DNA of 33,864 nt from an uncultured Alphaproteobacteria bacterium (lineage in GTDB: Bacteria; Pseudomonadota; Alphaproteobacteria; HIMB59; GCA-002718135): contig CACOPD010000003.1 of NCBI GenBank assembly GCA_902628835.1, positions 86,053-119,916 of the forward strand. The letters run 5' to 3'. The position numbers were made by a program, and so were the translations under genes. The notes under the pieces are model-generated. The model saw only the letters and a program-made list of their open reading frames with translations, did not search any database and was not told where the DNA came from. Positions 19,625 through 28,801 of this stretch are shown here, piece after piece (within the stretch, counting starts at the first letter, position 1; every line of letters begins with the position of its first letter).

Positions 19625-20323
19625 ATGAAAAAACCAATTATTGGAATAACTCTTGATAGTGAAAAAAAGAAAACATACTCAAAATTTCCATGGTATGCAT
19701 TAAGAGAAAATTACTTAACTTCTTTAACAAAATTTAACGCTATCCCATTTCCTTTATTACATGAAAAACAATATATTGATGATTTTTGTCATTTAATTGA
19801 TGGTCTCATTATCACTGGAGGAGATTTTGATATTGATCCCAAATTATATAAAACAAGTAATACTCAATCTAAAAATATAAAAAATAAGAGAACGAATTTT
19901 GAATTAAATATTTTCAAAAAATTTTTTAAATATAACAAACCTATATTGGGAATTTGTGGTGGTGCACAACTTATTAATGTTGCATGTGGTGGAACATTAA
20001 TACAAGATTTAAAAAAAGATCCAATAAACCATGAACAAGTAAATCCAAGAAATCATACTAGTCATAGTGTTAATATTTCAAAAAATACTCAACTACATAA
20101 AATATGTGGGACTGAAAAAATAAATGTTAATAGTGCACATCATCAGTCAGTAAAAAAAATAGGTAAGGACTTAAATGTTTCAAGTAAAGCAAATGATGGT
20201 GTTATTGAAGGAATAGAACATAAAAAACACAAATGGTGTATTGGCTTACAATGGCATCCTGAATTTTTAATTACAAAATATGATATAAAAATAATTAAAA
20301 ATTTTATTAGTGAAACAAAGTGA
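19625..20323 (+). CDS. Gamma-glutamyl-gamma-aminobutyrate hydrolase-like amidotransferase (peptidase C26)
   Basis: Class I glutamine amidotransferase-fold hydrolase of the PuuD/C26 type, which cleaves gamma-glutamyl amides. The nucleophile is Cys111 in GICGGAQLINVACGG; most members have GICRG(C/M)Q, so the Gly after Cys is a variant. Substrate and oxyanion motifs GLIITGGDFDIDP (60-72) and HSVNI follow, then the rest of the triad as LQWHPEF (His211, Glu213). Length is 232 residues with an ATG start, 40 nt from the divergent tadA. Its stop overlaps the GTG of the pseudouridine synthase gene (GTGA). The real substrate could be gamma-glutamyl-GABA from putrescine breakdown or another gamma-glutamyl compound; no other puu genes are nearby. 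Confidence 0.88.
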   Translation: MKKPIIGITLDSEKKKTYSKFPWYALRENYLTSLTKFNAIPFPLLHEKQYIDDFCHLIDGLIITGGDFDIDPKLYKTSNTQSKNIKNKRTNFELNIFKKFFKYNKPILGICGGAQLINVACGGTLIQDLKKDPINHEQVNPRNHTSHSVNISKNTQLHKICGTEKINVNSAHHQSVKKIGKDLNVSSKANDGVIEGIEHKKHKWCIGLQWHPEFLITKYDIKIIKNFISETK

Positions 20324-21012
20324 ATATTAGAATTTCAAAATATCTATCAAGTGCTGGAATTTGTTCACGAAGAGATGCAGAAAAATTAATTGTAGAAAAA
20401 AAAATTAAAATTAATAATCAACTATGCGTTCATCCAAGTCATAAAGTAAGTAATTTAGATATAATTAAAGTTAATAATAAAATTATTAAAAAAGCAAATA
20501 AAGTTGAAGTATGGAAGTTATACAAACCAATAAAATATATTTGTAGTACAAAAGATAACTTGGGTAGAAAAAAAATTTTTGATTTATTACCAAAAAATAT
20601 CGGCCAATTGATTAGTGTTGGAAGATTGGATTATATGAGTGAAGGATTGATCTTACTAACTAATAATGGTGATTATTCAAGATATTTAGAACATCCATCT
20701 TCAAACATCGAGCGGATTTATAGAGTTTGTATAAATAGCAATATACAAAATACTGATTTACAAAAAATAAATAAAGGTATTACAATTAAAGAAATAAGTT
20801 ATAAAAAAATTAAAGTTGCCTTTGAAAAAAAATTAAAAAATCATAGTTGGTTAATTTTTAAACTTAAAGAAGGAAAAAATAGAGAAATTAGAAATATTTG
20901 TAATTATTTTTCATGGAATATTGTTAAATTAATAAGAATTGGATATGGCCCTTATAAGCTCGGTAGACTCAAAGAAGGACAATTTCAAAAATTAAATTCA
21001 ATTAGCAAATGA
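20320..21012 (+). CDS. RsuA/RluB-family pseudouridine synthase
   Basis: rRNA pseudouridine synthase with an N-terminal S4 RNA-binding domain (1-60: ISKYLSSAGICSRRDAEKLI) and a catalytic domain. The catalytic Asp is Asp104 in VGRLDYMSEGLILLTNNGD. Later family blocks include RIYRV, the RxIRN-type KEGKNREIRNICN and RIGYGPYKLG. At 230 residues it is closest in layout to RluB (23S U2605) but RluE/RsuA cannot be excluded. It starts with GTG at 20320, overlapping the stop of the upstream gene as GTGA, and its own stop overlaps the rsmD ATG as ATGA, so the three genes are probably translationally coupled. RluB plus rsmD is a common pairing in Alphaproteobacteria. Confidence 0.92.
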   Translation: MNIRISKYLSSAGICSRRDAEKLIVEKKIKINNQLCVHPSHKVSNLDIIKVNNKIIKKANKVEVWKLYKPIKYICSTKDNLGRKKIFDLLPKNIGQLISVGRLDYMSEGLILLTNNGDYSRYLEHPSSNIERIYRVCINSNIQNTDLQKINKGITIKEISYKKIKVAFEKKLKNHSWLIFKLKEGKNREIRNICNYFSWNIVKLIRIGYGPYKLGRLKEGQFQKLNSISK

Positions 21013-21569
21013 TACGGATTACAGGAGGAAAGTTTAAGCAAAAAAAATTAGCTAGCATTAATGATTTTGTAAGACCAACTTCTTCTCTAAAAAGAGAAGC
21101 GTTTTTTTCAATTATTGAAAGTTATGCAATCAAAAATTCTATCGAATTATATAAAAATAAAATTTTTTTAGATCTTTTCGCAGGTATTGGCACAATGGGC
21201 TTAGAAGCAATTTCTAGAGGCATGATTGAAGTAATTTTTTTTGAGAATAATATTGAAGTTCTTAAAATTTTAAGAAAAAATTGTTTAAGTATTTGTAAAA
21301 ATAATCAATTTAAAATTTATGAAGAAGACCTTATTCATTCTAAATTAGAAATAGAATTTCAAAATATTTCAGTTGTTTATATTGATCCACCATATGCAAA
21401 ATATAATTTAACAAAACTTTTAGAAAATTTATCAAATAAAATTAAAGGTACTACTTTGATTGGTTTGGAAACTAGTGCAAAAGATAATATTGTTGTACCA
21501 GAAAATTTAAAGCAGCTTCAAAAAAAGAATTACGGTAAAACAACAATTTATTTTTTTAAATTATCTTAA
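21009..21569 (+). CDS. rsmD: 16S rRNA (guanine-966-N2)-methyltransferase
   Basis: Methylates G966 of 16S rRNA. The N-terminus MIRITGGKFK is the standard RsmD start (usually 'RIIGGxxrGr'). RPTSSLKREAFFSII (22-36) is the family block, the S-adenosylmethionine loop is FLDLFAGIGTMGLEA (53-67), and the catalytic DPPY is at 126-129. Length is 186 residues. It follows the pseudouridine synthase with a 4 nt overlap. Its stop lies inside the end of the convergent pgi gene (9 nt overlap), so no terminator can fit between the two genes. Confidence 0.96.
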   Translation: MIRITGGKFKQKKLASINDFVRPTSSLKREAFFSIIESYAIKNSIELYKNKIFLDLFAGIGTMGLEAISRGMIEVIFFENNIEVLKILRKNCLSICKNNQFKIYEEDLIHSKLEIEFQNISVVYIDPPYAKYNLTKLLENLSNKIKGTTLIGLETSAKDNIVVPENLKQLQKKNYGKTTIYFFKLS

Positions 21570-22760
21570 ATAAGTTTTAGTTAGTTTTTTACCCTGTTCA
21601 ACAGCAGGTTGATCAAAAGGATCAACATCTAAATACATACAGGAAGCAATTGTTTCTATTATACTAAACGATAATAATTTACCTAAGTTTTGCTCATCTA
21701 TTTTTGGAATATAGATTTCTCTAAAACTAAAATTATTTAATTTAAAAGTTTCAATGGTTGCGCGCTGTTCAGCTTCCATTAAATCTCCCATTGTTTTATC
21801 TTTAAAATAGTCAATAGCAGTACCTTCAAACATAGCATTATTAATTTTTATGCCCTTATTTGAATGATCTGTAGTTATAAAGGTGAAATATTTATCTTTA
21901 GGTCCATCTAAATACAGTTGTAATTGACTATGCTGATCAGTGGTCCCTACTGAATGAATTGCTGTAATACCTTTATTATTTTTTCCAATACTTTCTGCCC
22001 AAAGTTGCAGATACCATTTTCCAAAAAAATAAAGTGAATCAGAATATGTCATTAAAACATTATTAGTAAATTTTACATTTTCTTTTTGAGTTAAATATCT
22101 CCCAAGATCGTACGGTTTGTAATTATCAATATTATTAATTACTTCAGATGCTCCATCAAAAAGTGCATCTATATTTAATCCAGAAATGATTGCAGGAACT
22201 ATACCAACATTGGTAAATATAGAATATCTGCCTCCAACATCTTTATGATGCTCTAATAGTAAACAATTATTATCTTTCGCAATTTTAAATAGTGGTGATT
22301 CTTTAAATTCAGTTATGATTAGAGTATTTGAAAAAAAATCTTCAACTTTGTTAGCTTCTATTGCCTTTTGATAGAGACATGAAAATTGAGATAATGTCTC
22401 TGGTGTAGTACCCGATTTTGAAATAACCAAGAAGCCAGTTAGTTCAAAATTAATATTTTGAAAATTTTTTTCAAAATTAATAGGGTCAACATTATCATAA
22501 AATTCTAAGATAATTTTATTATTGGAAATAATATTATTTAATGCTCTAGCTCCTAAATTTGAACCCCCTGTACCAAATACAATTATTTTTTCCTTTTTCT
22601 CTTTAAATTGATTTGAAATTTTTATGGTTTCTTCTAATAAATTTTTATCTGAAACAATATTCAGAGAAGGAAGTTTTTCTATTACATTAGTTATACTTTG
22701 TTCAGTATCTTTATTTTGAGTGATTTTGTCAAAATTTGAATTAAAGTATTTTATTTCCAT
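21561..22760 (-). CDS. pgi: Glucose-6-phosphate isomerase (short form)
   Basis: Interconverts glucose-6-phosphate and fructose-6-phosphate. The SIS-fold phosphate loops are GTGGSNLGARAL (63-74) and ISKSGTTPETLSQ (113-125). DVGGRYSIFTNVGIVPA, SVGTTDQHSQLQLYLDGP and a C-terminal FDQPAVEQGKKL (with the catalytic-type Glu and Lys) complete the family set. At 399 residues it is much shorter than the classical form of about 550; it lacks the long N-terminal and lid insertions but keeps the signature loops. This short type is known in other bacteria. It follows the lipoprotein gene by 8 nt and is the last gene of the ribF-ileS-lspA block. The 3' end overlaps rsmD by 9 nt. Confidence 0.93.
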   Translation of the reverse strand: MEIKYFNSNFDKITQNKDTEQSITNVIEKLPSLNIVSDKNLLEETIKISNQFKEKKEKIIVFGTGGSNLGARALNNIISNNKIILEFYDNVDPINFEKNFQNINFELTGFLVISKSGTTPETLSQFSCLYQKAIEANKVEDFFSNTLIITEFKESPLFKIAKDNNCLLLEHHKDVGGRYSIFTNVGIVPAIISGLNIDALFDGASEVINNIDNYKPYDLGRYLTQKENVKFTNNVLMTYSDSLYFFGKWYLQLWAESIGKNNKGITAIHSVGTTDQHSQLQLYLDGPKDKYFTFITTDHSNKGIKINNAMFEGTAIDYFKDKTMGDLMEAEQRATIETFKLNNFSFREIYIPKIDEQNLGKLLSFSIIETIASCMYLDVDPFDQPAVEQGKKLTKTYLR

Positions 22761-22768
22761 TTATAAAA

Positions 22769-23269
22769 TTAAAAGAAGAAAAATCTTTTTTTCTTTTTAG
22801 ATTCACCTTCTTCGTCATCTTCATTTTCTTCTTTACTGTTGAAAAAGAAAAATCTTTTCTTCTTTTTTGGCTCTTCTATATTTTCACTTTCAACATCTGT
22901 ATTATCTTGGCTTATTTCATCTTCTGAGTTTCCATCAAGATCTTCCCTGATACTATTATCTACTTGATCTGCTTCAGTTTCTTTTAAAATATTGTCAATA
23001 ACAGAATTTTCAGAAGGTGTTTCATCACTTTCTTCATCCAGACCAAAAAGAATTTCCTTTGCAAGCTCACTATCGGTATCATCAATATCTTTTGATTCAA
23101 TTTGATCGGGTGGTAGTAAATTAAAATTTGGTGGAATTACTAATGGAGGATTTTCAACTACATTGTACTCATCTATTACTTTTCTTTCTACACCCGCACT
23201 ACTTCTTATAGTATTACAAGAAGATAGAAAGATTGATGAAATGACTGTTATAAAGATAACTTTTTTCAT
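22769..23269 (-). CDS. BamF/DUF3035-like lipoprotein with duplicated basic-aromatic C-terminus
   Basis: A small lipoprotein. The signal peptide ends in the lipobox LSSC with acylated Cys18. Soon after comes DEYNVVENPPLVIPPNFNLL (34-52), with the PPL.(I/V)PPxF.LPxP pattern of DUF3035, the family that includes BamF of the alphaproteobacterial outer-membrane assembly complex. The middle (about 55-132) is very acidic and looks disordered. The end is odd: KKKKRFFFF at 135-143 is repeated at 158-166, separated by an acidic stretch, and the second copy is the C-terminus. It starts with ATGA overlap on lspA, which supplies the signal peptidase for lipoproteins such as this one. The link with BamF rests on the short N-terminal pattern and gene order, so it is moderate. 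Confidence 0.7.
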   Translation of the reverse strand: MKKVIFITVISSIFLSSCNTIRSSAGVERKVIDEYNVVENPPLVIPPNFNLLPPDQIESKDIDDTDSELAKEILFGLDEESDETPSENSVIDNILKETEADQVDNSIREDLDGNSEDEISQDNTDVESENIEEPKKKKRFFFFNSKEENEDDEEGESKKKKRFFFF

Positions 23270-23718
23270 TTTACTGTTTTTGATTTTATAAAAAAACTCG
23301 TTATTAACATGATAATTCCAATTGTAATATAGATATCTGCTAGATTAAATGCTGGCCAATAAAAATTTTCATAATGTAGTAAGATAAAGTCTACTACATA
23401 TTTATTTATCAATCTATCAATTATATTTGATAATGCGCCAATTATAACAAAAAAGTAAGCCAGTTTTTCAAGTTGTTTATCTGATTTAATAAATAAATAA
23501 AGAATCAATATAACAACTATTAACGCTATAAATATTAGTATCCAATGAGAAACATACCCTGAAAATAAACCAAAAGAGACACCAAAGTTTTGAACATAAA
23601 CTAGATCAAAATATTCATTGATTTTTATTGATTGATTTAAAAACAAATTATCTTGAATTAAATACTTAGTTAGAAGATCAAAAAAAATTAATGATACTAG
23701 TATAGCTATCTTAATCAC
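23266..23718 (-). CDS. lspA: Lipoprotein signal peptidase
   Basis: Inner-membrane aspartyl protease that removes signal peptides from prolipoproteins. It has four hydrophobic helices. Conserved residues are seen in FDLLTKYLI (13-21), NFGVSFGLF (44-52), ALSNIIDRL (95-103, Asp101), YVVDFI (Asp110) and FNLADIYITIG (124-134, Asp128). These Asp residues include the expected catalytic pair. Length is 150 residues. The start is GTG at 23716-23718, directly after the ileS stop with no spacer. The stop overlaps the lipoprotein gene as ATGA. The ileS-lspA order is widespread in bacteria, here followed by a lipoprotein that needs this enzyme. Confidence 0.95.
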   Translation of the reverse strand: MIKIAILVSLIFFDLLTKYLIQDNLFLNQSIKINEYFDLVYVQNFGVSFGLFSGYVSHWILIFIALIVVILILYLFIKSDKQLEKLAYFFVIIGALSNIIDRLINKYVVDFILLHYENFYWPAFNLADIYITIGIIMLITSFFIKSKTVK

Positions 23719-26493
23719 TTAACTTATTGCATCATTACAACGATTGCAAATTTCATTATTCACTAATTCTTGTTCATATTTCCAGCATCTTTGACATTTT
23801 TGACCACTAACTTTTGATGCTTGTACCTTTATATTTTCAATTTCATCTATTGAAAAGCCCTGGCTATTTTCATCAAGTACATGCAGTTTATATGATGAAG
23901 TAATAGCAATTTCATCAAACATGACTTCATTAACTTTATCAAAATTTTCTTTTGAAATAAATATATCCAAATGAGTTTCTAAACTTGAACGTATAATTTT
24001 TTCTTCTCTAATTTTCTCAATTGATCCAGTAGCAACTTTTCTAATATTTTTAATTAAATTCCATTTTTCATTTAATTTATCATTTTTGTATTCTTTTTTA
24101 CAATTTAAAAAATCTTGTAGGTGTATACTTTCAGTATTACCCATAGCTTTCCATGCTTCTTCAGTAGTGAAAGAGATAGATGGTGCAAACCACCTTACTA
24201 AATGATTAAATATTATATTTAATAGAGTTCTAGTAGATCTTCTTTTAATCGACTGTTTACTATCACAGTATATAGTGTCCTTTCTGATATCAAAATAAAA
24301 AGCTGAAAGATCACTTGAGCAAAAATTTAAAAGTGTAGTGAACATCAAATGGAAATTAAAAGTTTTCACACATCTTTGTACAGTTTGATCAACTTCCCAC
24401 AATCGATGAAGTAGATATTTTTCTAACTCTGGAAACTCACTCTCATCAATAGCTTCCTCTTTAGTAAAATCATTTAAATTGCCAATTAAAAAACGAAAGG
24501 TGTTTCTTATTCTTCTATAAGACTCTGCTTGTGATTGGAGGATAGCATTATCAAGTTTAAGATCATCATAATAATCAGAAGCAACGACCCACAATCTTAA
24601 AATGTCTACTCCATATTTTTTTAATATATCATCTGGAGAAATAACGTTACCTAGAGATTTAGACATTTTACGCCCTCTTCCATCAACAACAAATCCGTGT
24701 GTAAGAACACTTTCATATGGCGCTTTACCTCTAGTGCCCGAAGATTCTAAAAGAGATGAATGAAACCATCCTCTATGTTGATCACTTCCTTCTAAGTACA
24801 TTGATGCAGGCCATTTCAAATCTTCTCTTTGTTCTAAACAAAAAGCATGTGTAGAACCGCTATCAAACCATACTTCAACTACATCTTTTACCTGTTCATA
24901 ATCATCAATTGAATATTCATCCCCTAAAAATCTTTGTGGATCTTCAGTAAACCAGGTATTACTTCCTTCTTTTTCATATATGTCAGCTATTCTATTGATA
25001 ATATTTTCATCTCTTAAAGGTTGACCCGTTTTTTTATTTATAAATAATGGTAAAGGTACACCCCACACCCTTTGTCTAGATACACACCAATCTGGTCTAG
25101 TTTCAATCATTGATCTAAGCCTTGTTTGGCCTTGAGGAGGATAGAAAATAGTTTCATCAATTGATTTAAGAGCAATGTCTCTTAAATTATTTTTTTCCAT
25201 AGAAATGAACCATTGTGGAGTATTTCTATAAATAAGAGGAGCTTTAGACCTCCACGAATGTGGGTAACTATGACGAAGCGTACCTTTAAATAATAATTTT
25301 GAAAATTCTTCTAATTTATCTGCAATTTTGTGATCTACTTTATAAATATGTTCACCTTCAAAACCAACGGCATGTTGATTATATTTTCCATCATCTTGAA
25401 CTGTCTGGATAATATCAACATTATTTTCTATCCCTAAAACATAGTCGTCATCTCCGTGTCCAGGAGCTATATGTACAACTCCTGTACCCTGCTCTAAATT
25501 TACGAAGTCTCCATGAAATGGTTTTACAATAAAATCATATCCTAGTTCTTTAAATGGATGCTCACATTCACAAGAAGATAAATTATCTCCTTTAAACTTC
25601 TTTTTTGTAGTAAATTTTTTTACACCAATTTCTTTAGTTACAGTCTCTAAAAGTTCTGACGCAAATATTAATTTATCATTTTTTTTGACTAAACTATCCT
25701 CTTCTAATTCTTCAACTACGATAAGTGAATAATCTAATTCTTTACCATAAGCCAAAGCCCTGTTTCCTGGAATAGTCCACGGAGTTGTAGTCCAGATGAC
25801 AATATTAGAATCAATTAAATCTTTATCGTTAGAGTTTTTAATTAAAAATTTAACATATATGGTGTTGGACGTATGATCTTCATATTCAACTTCAGCGTCA
25901 GCTAAAGCTGTTTTTTCTACAACTGACCATAGAACTGGTTTTGCTCCTTTATACAAACTTTCATCAAGAAGAAATTTTCCAAGCTCTCGAACAATTTGTG
26001 CTTCTGCTTGATTTGACATTGTGAGGTAAGGATTTTCCCAATCACCTTCAACACCAAGTCGCCTAAACTCTTTTTTTTGTATATCGATCCATTTTTCTGC
26101 AAATTCCCTGCATTCATTTCTAAATTGAACAGTTGGGACATCATCCTTATTCTTTCCTTTTTTTCTATATTCTTCTTCTATTTTCCATTCAATTGGTAAA
26201 CCGTGACAATCCCACCCAGGAACATAAATGGAGTCTTTACCCGCCATTTGTTGTGTTCGCACAATTACATCTTTTAAAATTTTATTAAGAGCTGTCCCCA
26301 TATGAATATGTCCATTTGCATATGGTGGACCATCATGAAGAATAAACTTTTCTCTACCTTTAGACTTATCTCTTAGCTTTTTAAAAATATTTTCTTTATC
26401 CCATTCCTCTATTATCGCAGGCTCTTTGGAAGGAAGGTTAGCTCTCATTTCAAAAGATGTTTTGGGAAGAAAAATTGTATCTTTATATTCCAT
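23719..26493 (-). CDS. ileS: Isoleucyl-tRNA synthetase
   Basis: Class I aminoacyl-tRNA synthetase. The HIGH motif is HIHMG (62-66) in PPYANGHIHMGTALN. The KMSKS loop (GRKMSKSLGN) falls near residue 608. WDCHGLPIEWK (CP1/editing domain start) and WTTPWTIPGN (editing site) are present. A C-terminal zinc ribbon, CQRCW plus ICNRC, lies at about 900-920, as in bacterial-type IleS. Length is 924 residues, close to E. coli. It overlaps ribF by 1 nt (TAATG) and abuts lspA with no gap. The ribF-ileS-lspA run is typical for proteobacteria. There is no sign of mupirocin-type divergence, but that was not tested. Confidence 0.98.
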   Translation of the reverse strand: MEYKDTIFLPKTSFEMRANLPSKEPAIIEEWDKENIFKKLRDKSKGREKFILHDGPPYANGHIHMGTALNKILKDVIVRTQQMAGKDSIYVPGWDCHGLPIEWKIEEEYRKKGKNKDDVPTVQFRNECREFAEKWIDIQKKEFRRLGVEGDWENPYLTMSNQAEAQIVRELGKFLLDESLYKGAKPVLWSVVEKTALADAEVEYEDHTSNTIYVKFLIKNSNDKDLIDSNIVIWTTTPWTIPGNRALAYGKELDYSLIVVEELEEDSLVKKNDKLIFASELLETVTKEIGVKKFTTKKKFKGDNLSSCECEHPFKELGYDFIVKPFHGDFVNLEQGTGVVHIAPGHGDDDYVLGIENNVDIIQTVQDDGKYNQHAVGFEGEHIYKVDHKIADKLEEFSKLLFKGTLRHSYPHSWRSKAPLIYRNTPQWFISMEKNNLRDIALKSIDETIFYPPQGQTRLRSMIETRPDWCVSRQRVWGVPLPLFINKKTGQPLRDENIINRIADIYEKEGSNTWFTEDPQRFLGDEYSIDDYEQVKDVVEVWFDSGSTHAFCLEQREDLKWPASMYLEGSDQHRGWFHSSLLESSGTRGKAPYESVLTHGFVVDGRGRKMSKSLGNVISPDDILKKYGVDILRLWVVASDYYDDLKLDNAILQSQAESYRRIRNTFRFLIGNLNDFTKEEAIDESEFPELEKYLLHRLWEVDQTVQRCVKTFNFHLMFTTLLNFCSSDLSAFYFDIRKDTIYCDSKQSIKRRSTRTLLNIIFNHLVRWFAPSISFTTEEAWKAMGNTESIHLQDFLNCKKEYKNDKLNEKWNLIKNIRKVATGSIEKIREEKIIRSSLETHLDIFISKENFDKVNEVMFDEIAITSSYKLHVLDENSQGFSIDEIENIKVQASKVSGQKCQRCWKYEQELVNNEICNRCNDAIS

Positions 26494-27422
26494 TATAGTT
26501 GATGATATTCTTTGGCTTTATTTATATCTTTATTGATTTGATTGGTTAATTCTTCAAAATTATTAAATTTTTGTTCAGACCTAATAAATGTAAGGAATTC
26601 AACAGTCAATTCTTTACCATATATTTCTTCACTAAAATTAAACATATGTGTCTCTAGAAGGAGTTTACTTCCGTCTACTGTTGGTCTTAAACCAAAATTA
26701 GAAATACCTTTGTATTTTTTACCTTCTAATTTCACTTCTACACAGTAAACACCTCTTTTTGGTAATATGTGTTGATCTGGTATCATATTTGCAGTTGGAA
26801 AATTGATTTCTCTAGCTCTTTTATCACCTTCAATTATTGTACCGCACATATGCCAGGGCCTACCTAAAGACTCTGTAACATCTTCCATATAACCATCTTT
26901 TATTTGTGATCGAATTATTGAAGATGAATATTTATCTGATTTATCGGCAAGCATAATAGGATCAATTAAATAAATATTAAAATTATTTTTTTCAGCATAC
27001 TTTTCTAATGTTTTAAAATTACCTTTTCTGTCTTTTCCAAACTTAAAGTCAGTACCTATAACTAAGTATTTAATGTTTAATTTATTCATAAGAATTTTAG
27101 TTACAAAATCATCAGCTGATAATATTGATAGATTATTATCAAAAGAAAAATCTATAAATATATCTAAACCTAATCGTTCTAGAAAACTTATCTTATCAGT
27201 TTGAGTATAAATATTAAAAGGCTCATTAATTTGATTAAAGAAAATACGAGGATGAGGATTAAAACTCATTATAGAAGATAATAAATTATTGTTTGATGCA
27301 ATCTCCTTAATTTTATTTATTATTTCTTGGTGCCCTTTATGTATTCCATCAAAGTTACCTATAGCGAGACATAGATCTAATTTTTCAAAATCTGATGCTG
27401 TATCTAATTTATAAATTTTCAT
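26493..27422 (-). CDS. ribF: Bifunctional riboflavin kinase/FAD synthetase
   Basis: Makes FMN from riboflavin and FAD from FMN. The N-terminal adenylyltransferase domain has GNFDGIHKGHQEI (22-34, with the HxGH nucleotidyltransferase motif) and SFNPHPRIFF (52-61). SSSIIRSQI marks its end. The C-terminal riboflavin kinase domain carries GTIIEGDKRAREINFPTAN (193-211) with the PTAN motif at 208-211, GVYCVEV, NFGLRPTVDG and VEFLTFIRSEQKF. Length is 309 residues. The 42 nt spacer to the upstream xylA gene contains TATACTAAT on the minus strand, a possible -10, so ribF may have its own promoter rather than belonging to the sugar operon. Confidence 0.96.
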   Translation of the reverse strand: MKIYKLDTASDFEKLDLCLAIGNFDGIHKGHQEIINKIKEIASNNNLLSSIMSFNPHPRIFFNQINEPFNIYTQTDKISFLERLGLDIFIDFSFDNNLSILSADDFVTKILMNKLNIKYLVIGTDFKFGKDRKGNFKTLEKYAEKNNFNIYLIDPIMLADKSDKYSSSIIRSQIKDGYMEDVTESLGRPWHMCGTIIEGDKRAREINFPTANMIPDQHILPKRGVYCVEVKLEGKKYKGISNFGLRPTVDGSKLLLETHMFNFSEEIYGKELTVEFLTFIRSEQKFNNFEELTNQINKDINKAKEYHQL

Positions 27423-27464
27423 AATATTTATAAATCAATTAGTATAGAAAATTATGATTAGTAA

Positions 27465-28778
27465 CTACAAATATTTATTTAAGATATTTTCCAGATATTC
27501 TTGTCTTCCTGAACGAGGTTTTGGCTCAATATTATCATCGATTACTTTTTTATTTATATCATCTAATCCAGTATCTTTATTATGAATAAACTGCCCCAAA
27601 TTTTTATTCCAGTCGTCGTATCTATCTTCAATAAATTTAGGAATCACATCATCGTTCATTAACTTTTCAACAGCTATAAGAGTTTTTGCGCAAACATCCA
27701 TTCCACCAATATGCGCATGAAATAAATCTTCAGCATCAATAGATTGTCTTCTTATTTTTGCATCAAAATTCATGCCTCCTTGGCCTAAACCACCATTCTT
27801 AAAAATAAAATAAAATGACATTATTAAGTCTGCAGGATTATTTGGGAACTGATCTGTGTCCCATCCTAGTAAAGTATCACCTCTATTAATATCGATACTT
27901 CCTAAAGCATTATTTGAAGTTGCATAAGCAATCTCATGTTCAAAATTATGCCCAGATAAAGTTGCATGATTAACTTCAACATTTAATTTAATCTCATTTT
28001 GTAAACCTGCCTTTCGTAAAAACGCTAAGCAGGTTGCAGAGTCAAAATCATATTGATGTTTAGTTGGTTCATGAGGTTTTGGTTCCAATAAAATTTGACC
28101 TTTAAATCCTATCTTGTGTTTATAATTAACAACTAATTCTAAAAATCTTTGAAGATTAGCTGTTTCCTTAGTCATGTCAGTATTAAGAATAGTTTCGTAT
28201 CCTTCTCTTCCTCCCCAAAGAACATAGTTTTGACCACCTAATCTCATAGTTGCATCCATACAGTCTTTTACTTGTGCCGCTTTGTATGCAAAAACTTCAG
28301 GGTCTGGATTTGTGGAAGCACCACTCATATATCTTTTATGAGAAAAAGCATTTGCTGTTCCCCAAAGTAATTTCATACCTGAGTCATTAATTTTTTGTTC
28401 CATTAAATCTATAATATGAAAGAAATTTTTTTGCGTTTCAGCATAATTTGAACCTTCAGGAGAAATATCTCTATCGTGAAAGCAGAAAAAGGGTGTTTTT
28501 ATTTTAGTAAAAAAATCGAATGCAGCATCAAGTTTCATTTCAGCCATTTTGATTTCATCTCCTGCTTGCATCCAAGGCCTATCAAACGTTTGACCCCCAA
28601 ATGGATCTAGACCAGGCCAAGTAAATGTATGCCAATAACAAGTAGCAAATCTTAAATGCTCTTTCATAGACTTGCCTAAAACTTTTTTATTTTCATCATA
28701 AAACTTAAAAGCAAATGGATTATTGCTTTCTTCACCTTCAAATTTAATTTCGGGTATTCTTCTAAAATATTCTGACAT
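27465..28778 (-). CDS. xylA: Xylose isomerase
   Basis: Converts D-xylose to D-xylulose (and more slowly some other aldoses to ketoses) with two divalent metals in a TIM barrel. Active-site residues fall at the same numbers as in the class II E. coli enzyme: His101 and Asp104 (FHDRD), Glu232 and Lys234 (LEPKPHEP), Glu268 and His271 (NVEVNHATL), Asp296 (DINRGD), Asp307 and Asp309 (GWDTDQFP), and Asp339 (NFDA). VLWGGREGYE is intact. Length 437 fits class II. It is 23 nt downstream of the ThuA-like gene at the end of the sugar operon. No xylulokinase is seen in the window. The perfect motif set predicts an active enzyme; the true substrate may be another sugar. Confidence 0.97.
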   Translation of the reverse strand: MSEYFRRIPEIKFEGEESNNPFAFKFYDENKKVLGKSMKEHLRFATCYWHTFTWPGLDPFGGQTFDRPWMQAGDEIKMAEMKLDAAFDFFTKIKTPFFCFHDRDISPEGSNYAETQKNFFHIIDLMEQKINDSGMKLLWGTANAFSHKRYMSGASTNPDPEVFAYKAAQVKDCMDATMRLGGQNYVLWGGREGYETILNTDMTKETANLQRFLELVVNYKHKIGFKGQILLEPKPHEPTKHQYDFDSATCLAFLRKAGLQNEIKLNVEVNHATLSGHNFEHEIAYATSNNALGSIDINRGDTLLGWDTDQFPNNPADLIMSFYFIFKNGGLGQGGMNFDAKIRRQSIDAEDLFHAHIGGMDVCAKTLIAVEKLMNDDVIPKFIEDRYDDWNKNLGQFIHNKDTGLDDINKKVIDDNIEPKPRSGRQEYLENILNKYL

Positions 28779-28801
28779 ATGATTTCTTTGCTTATATTAC
28801 T

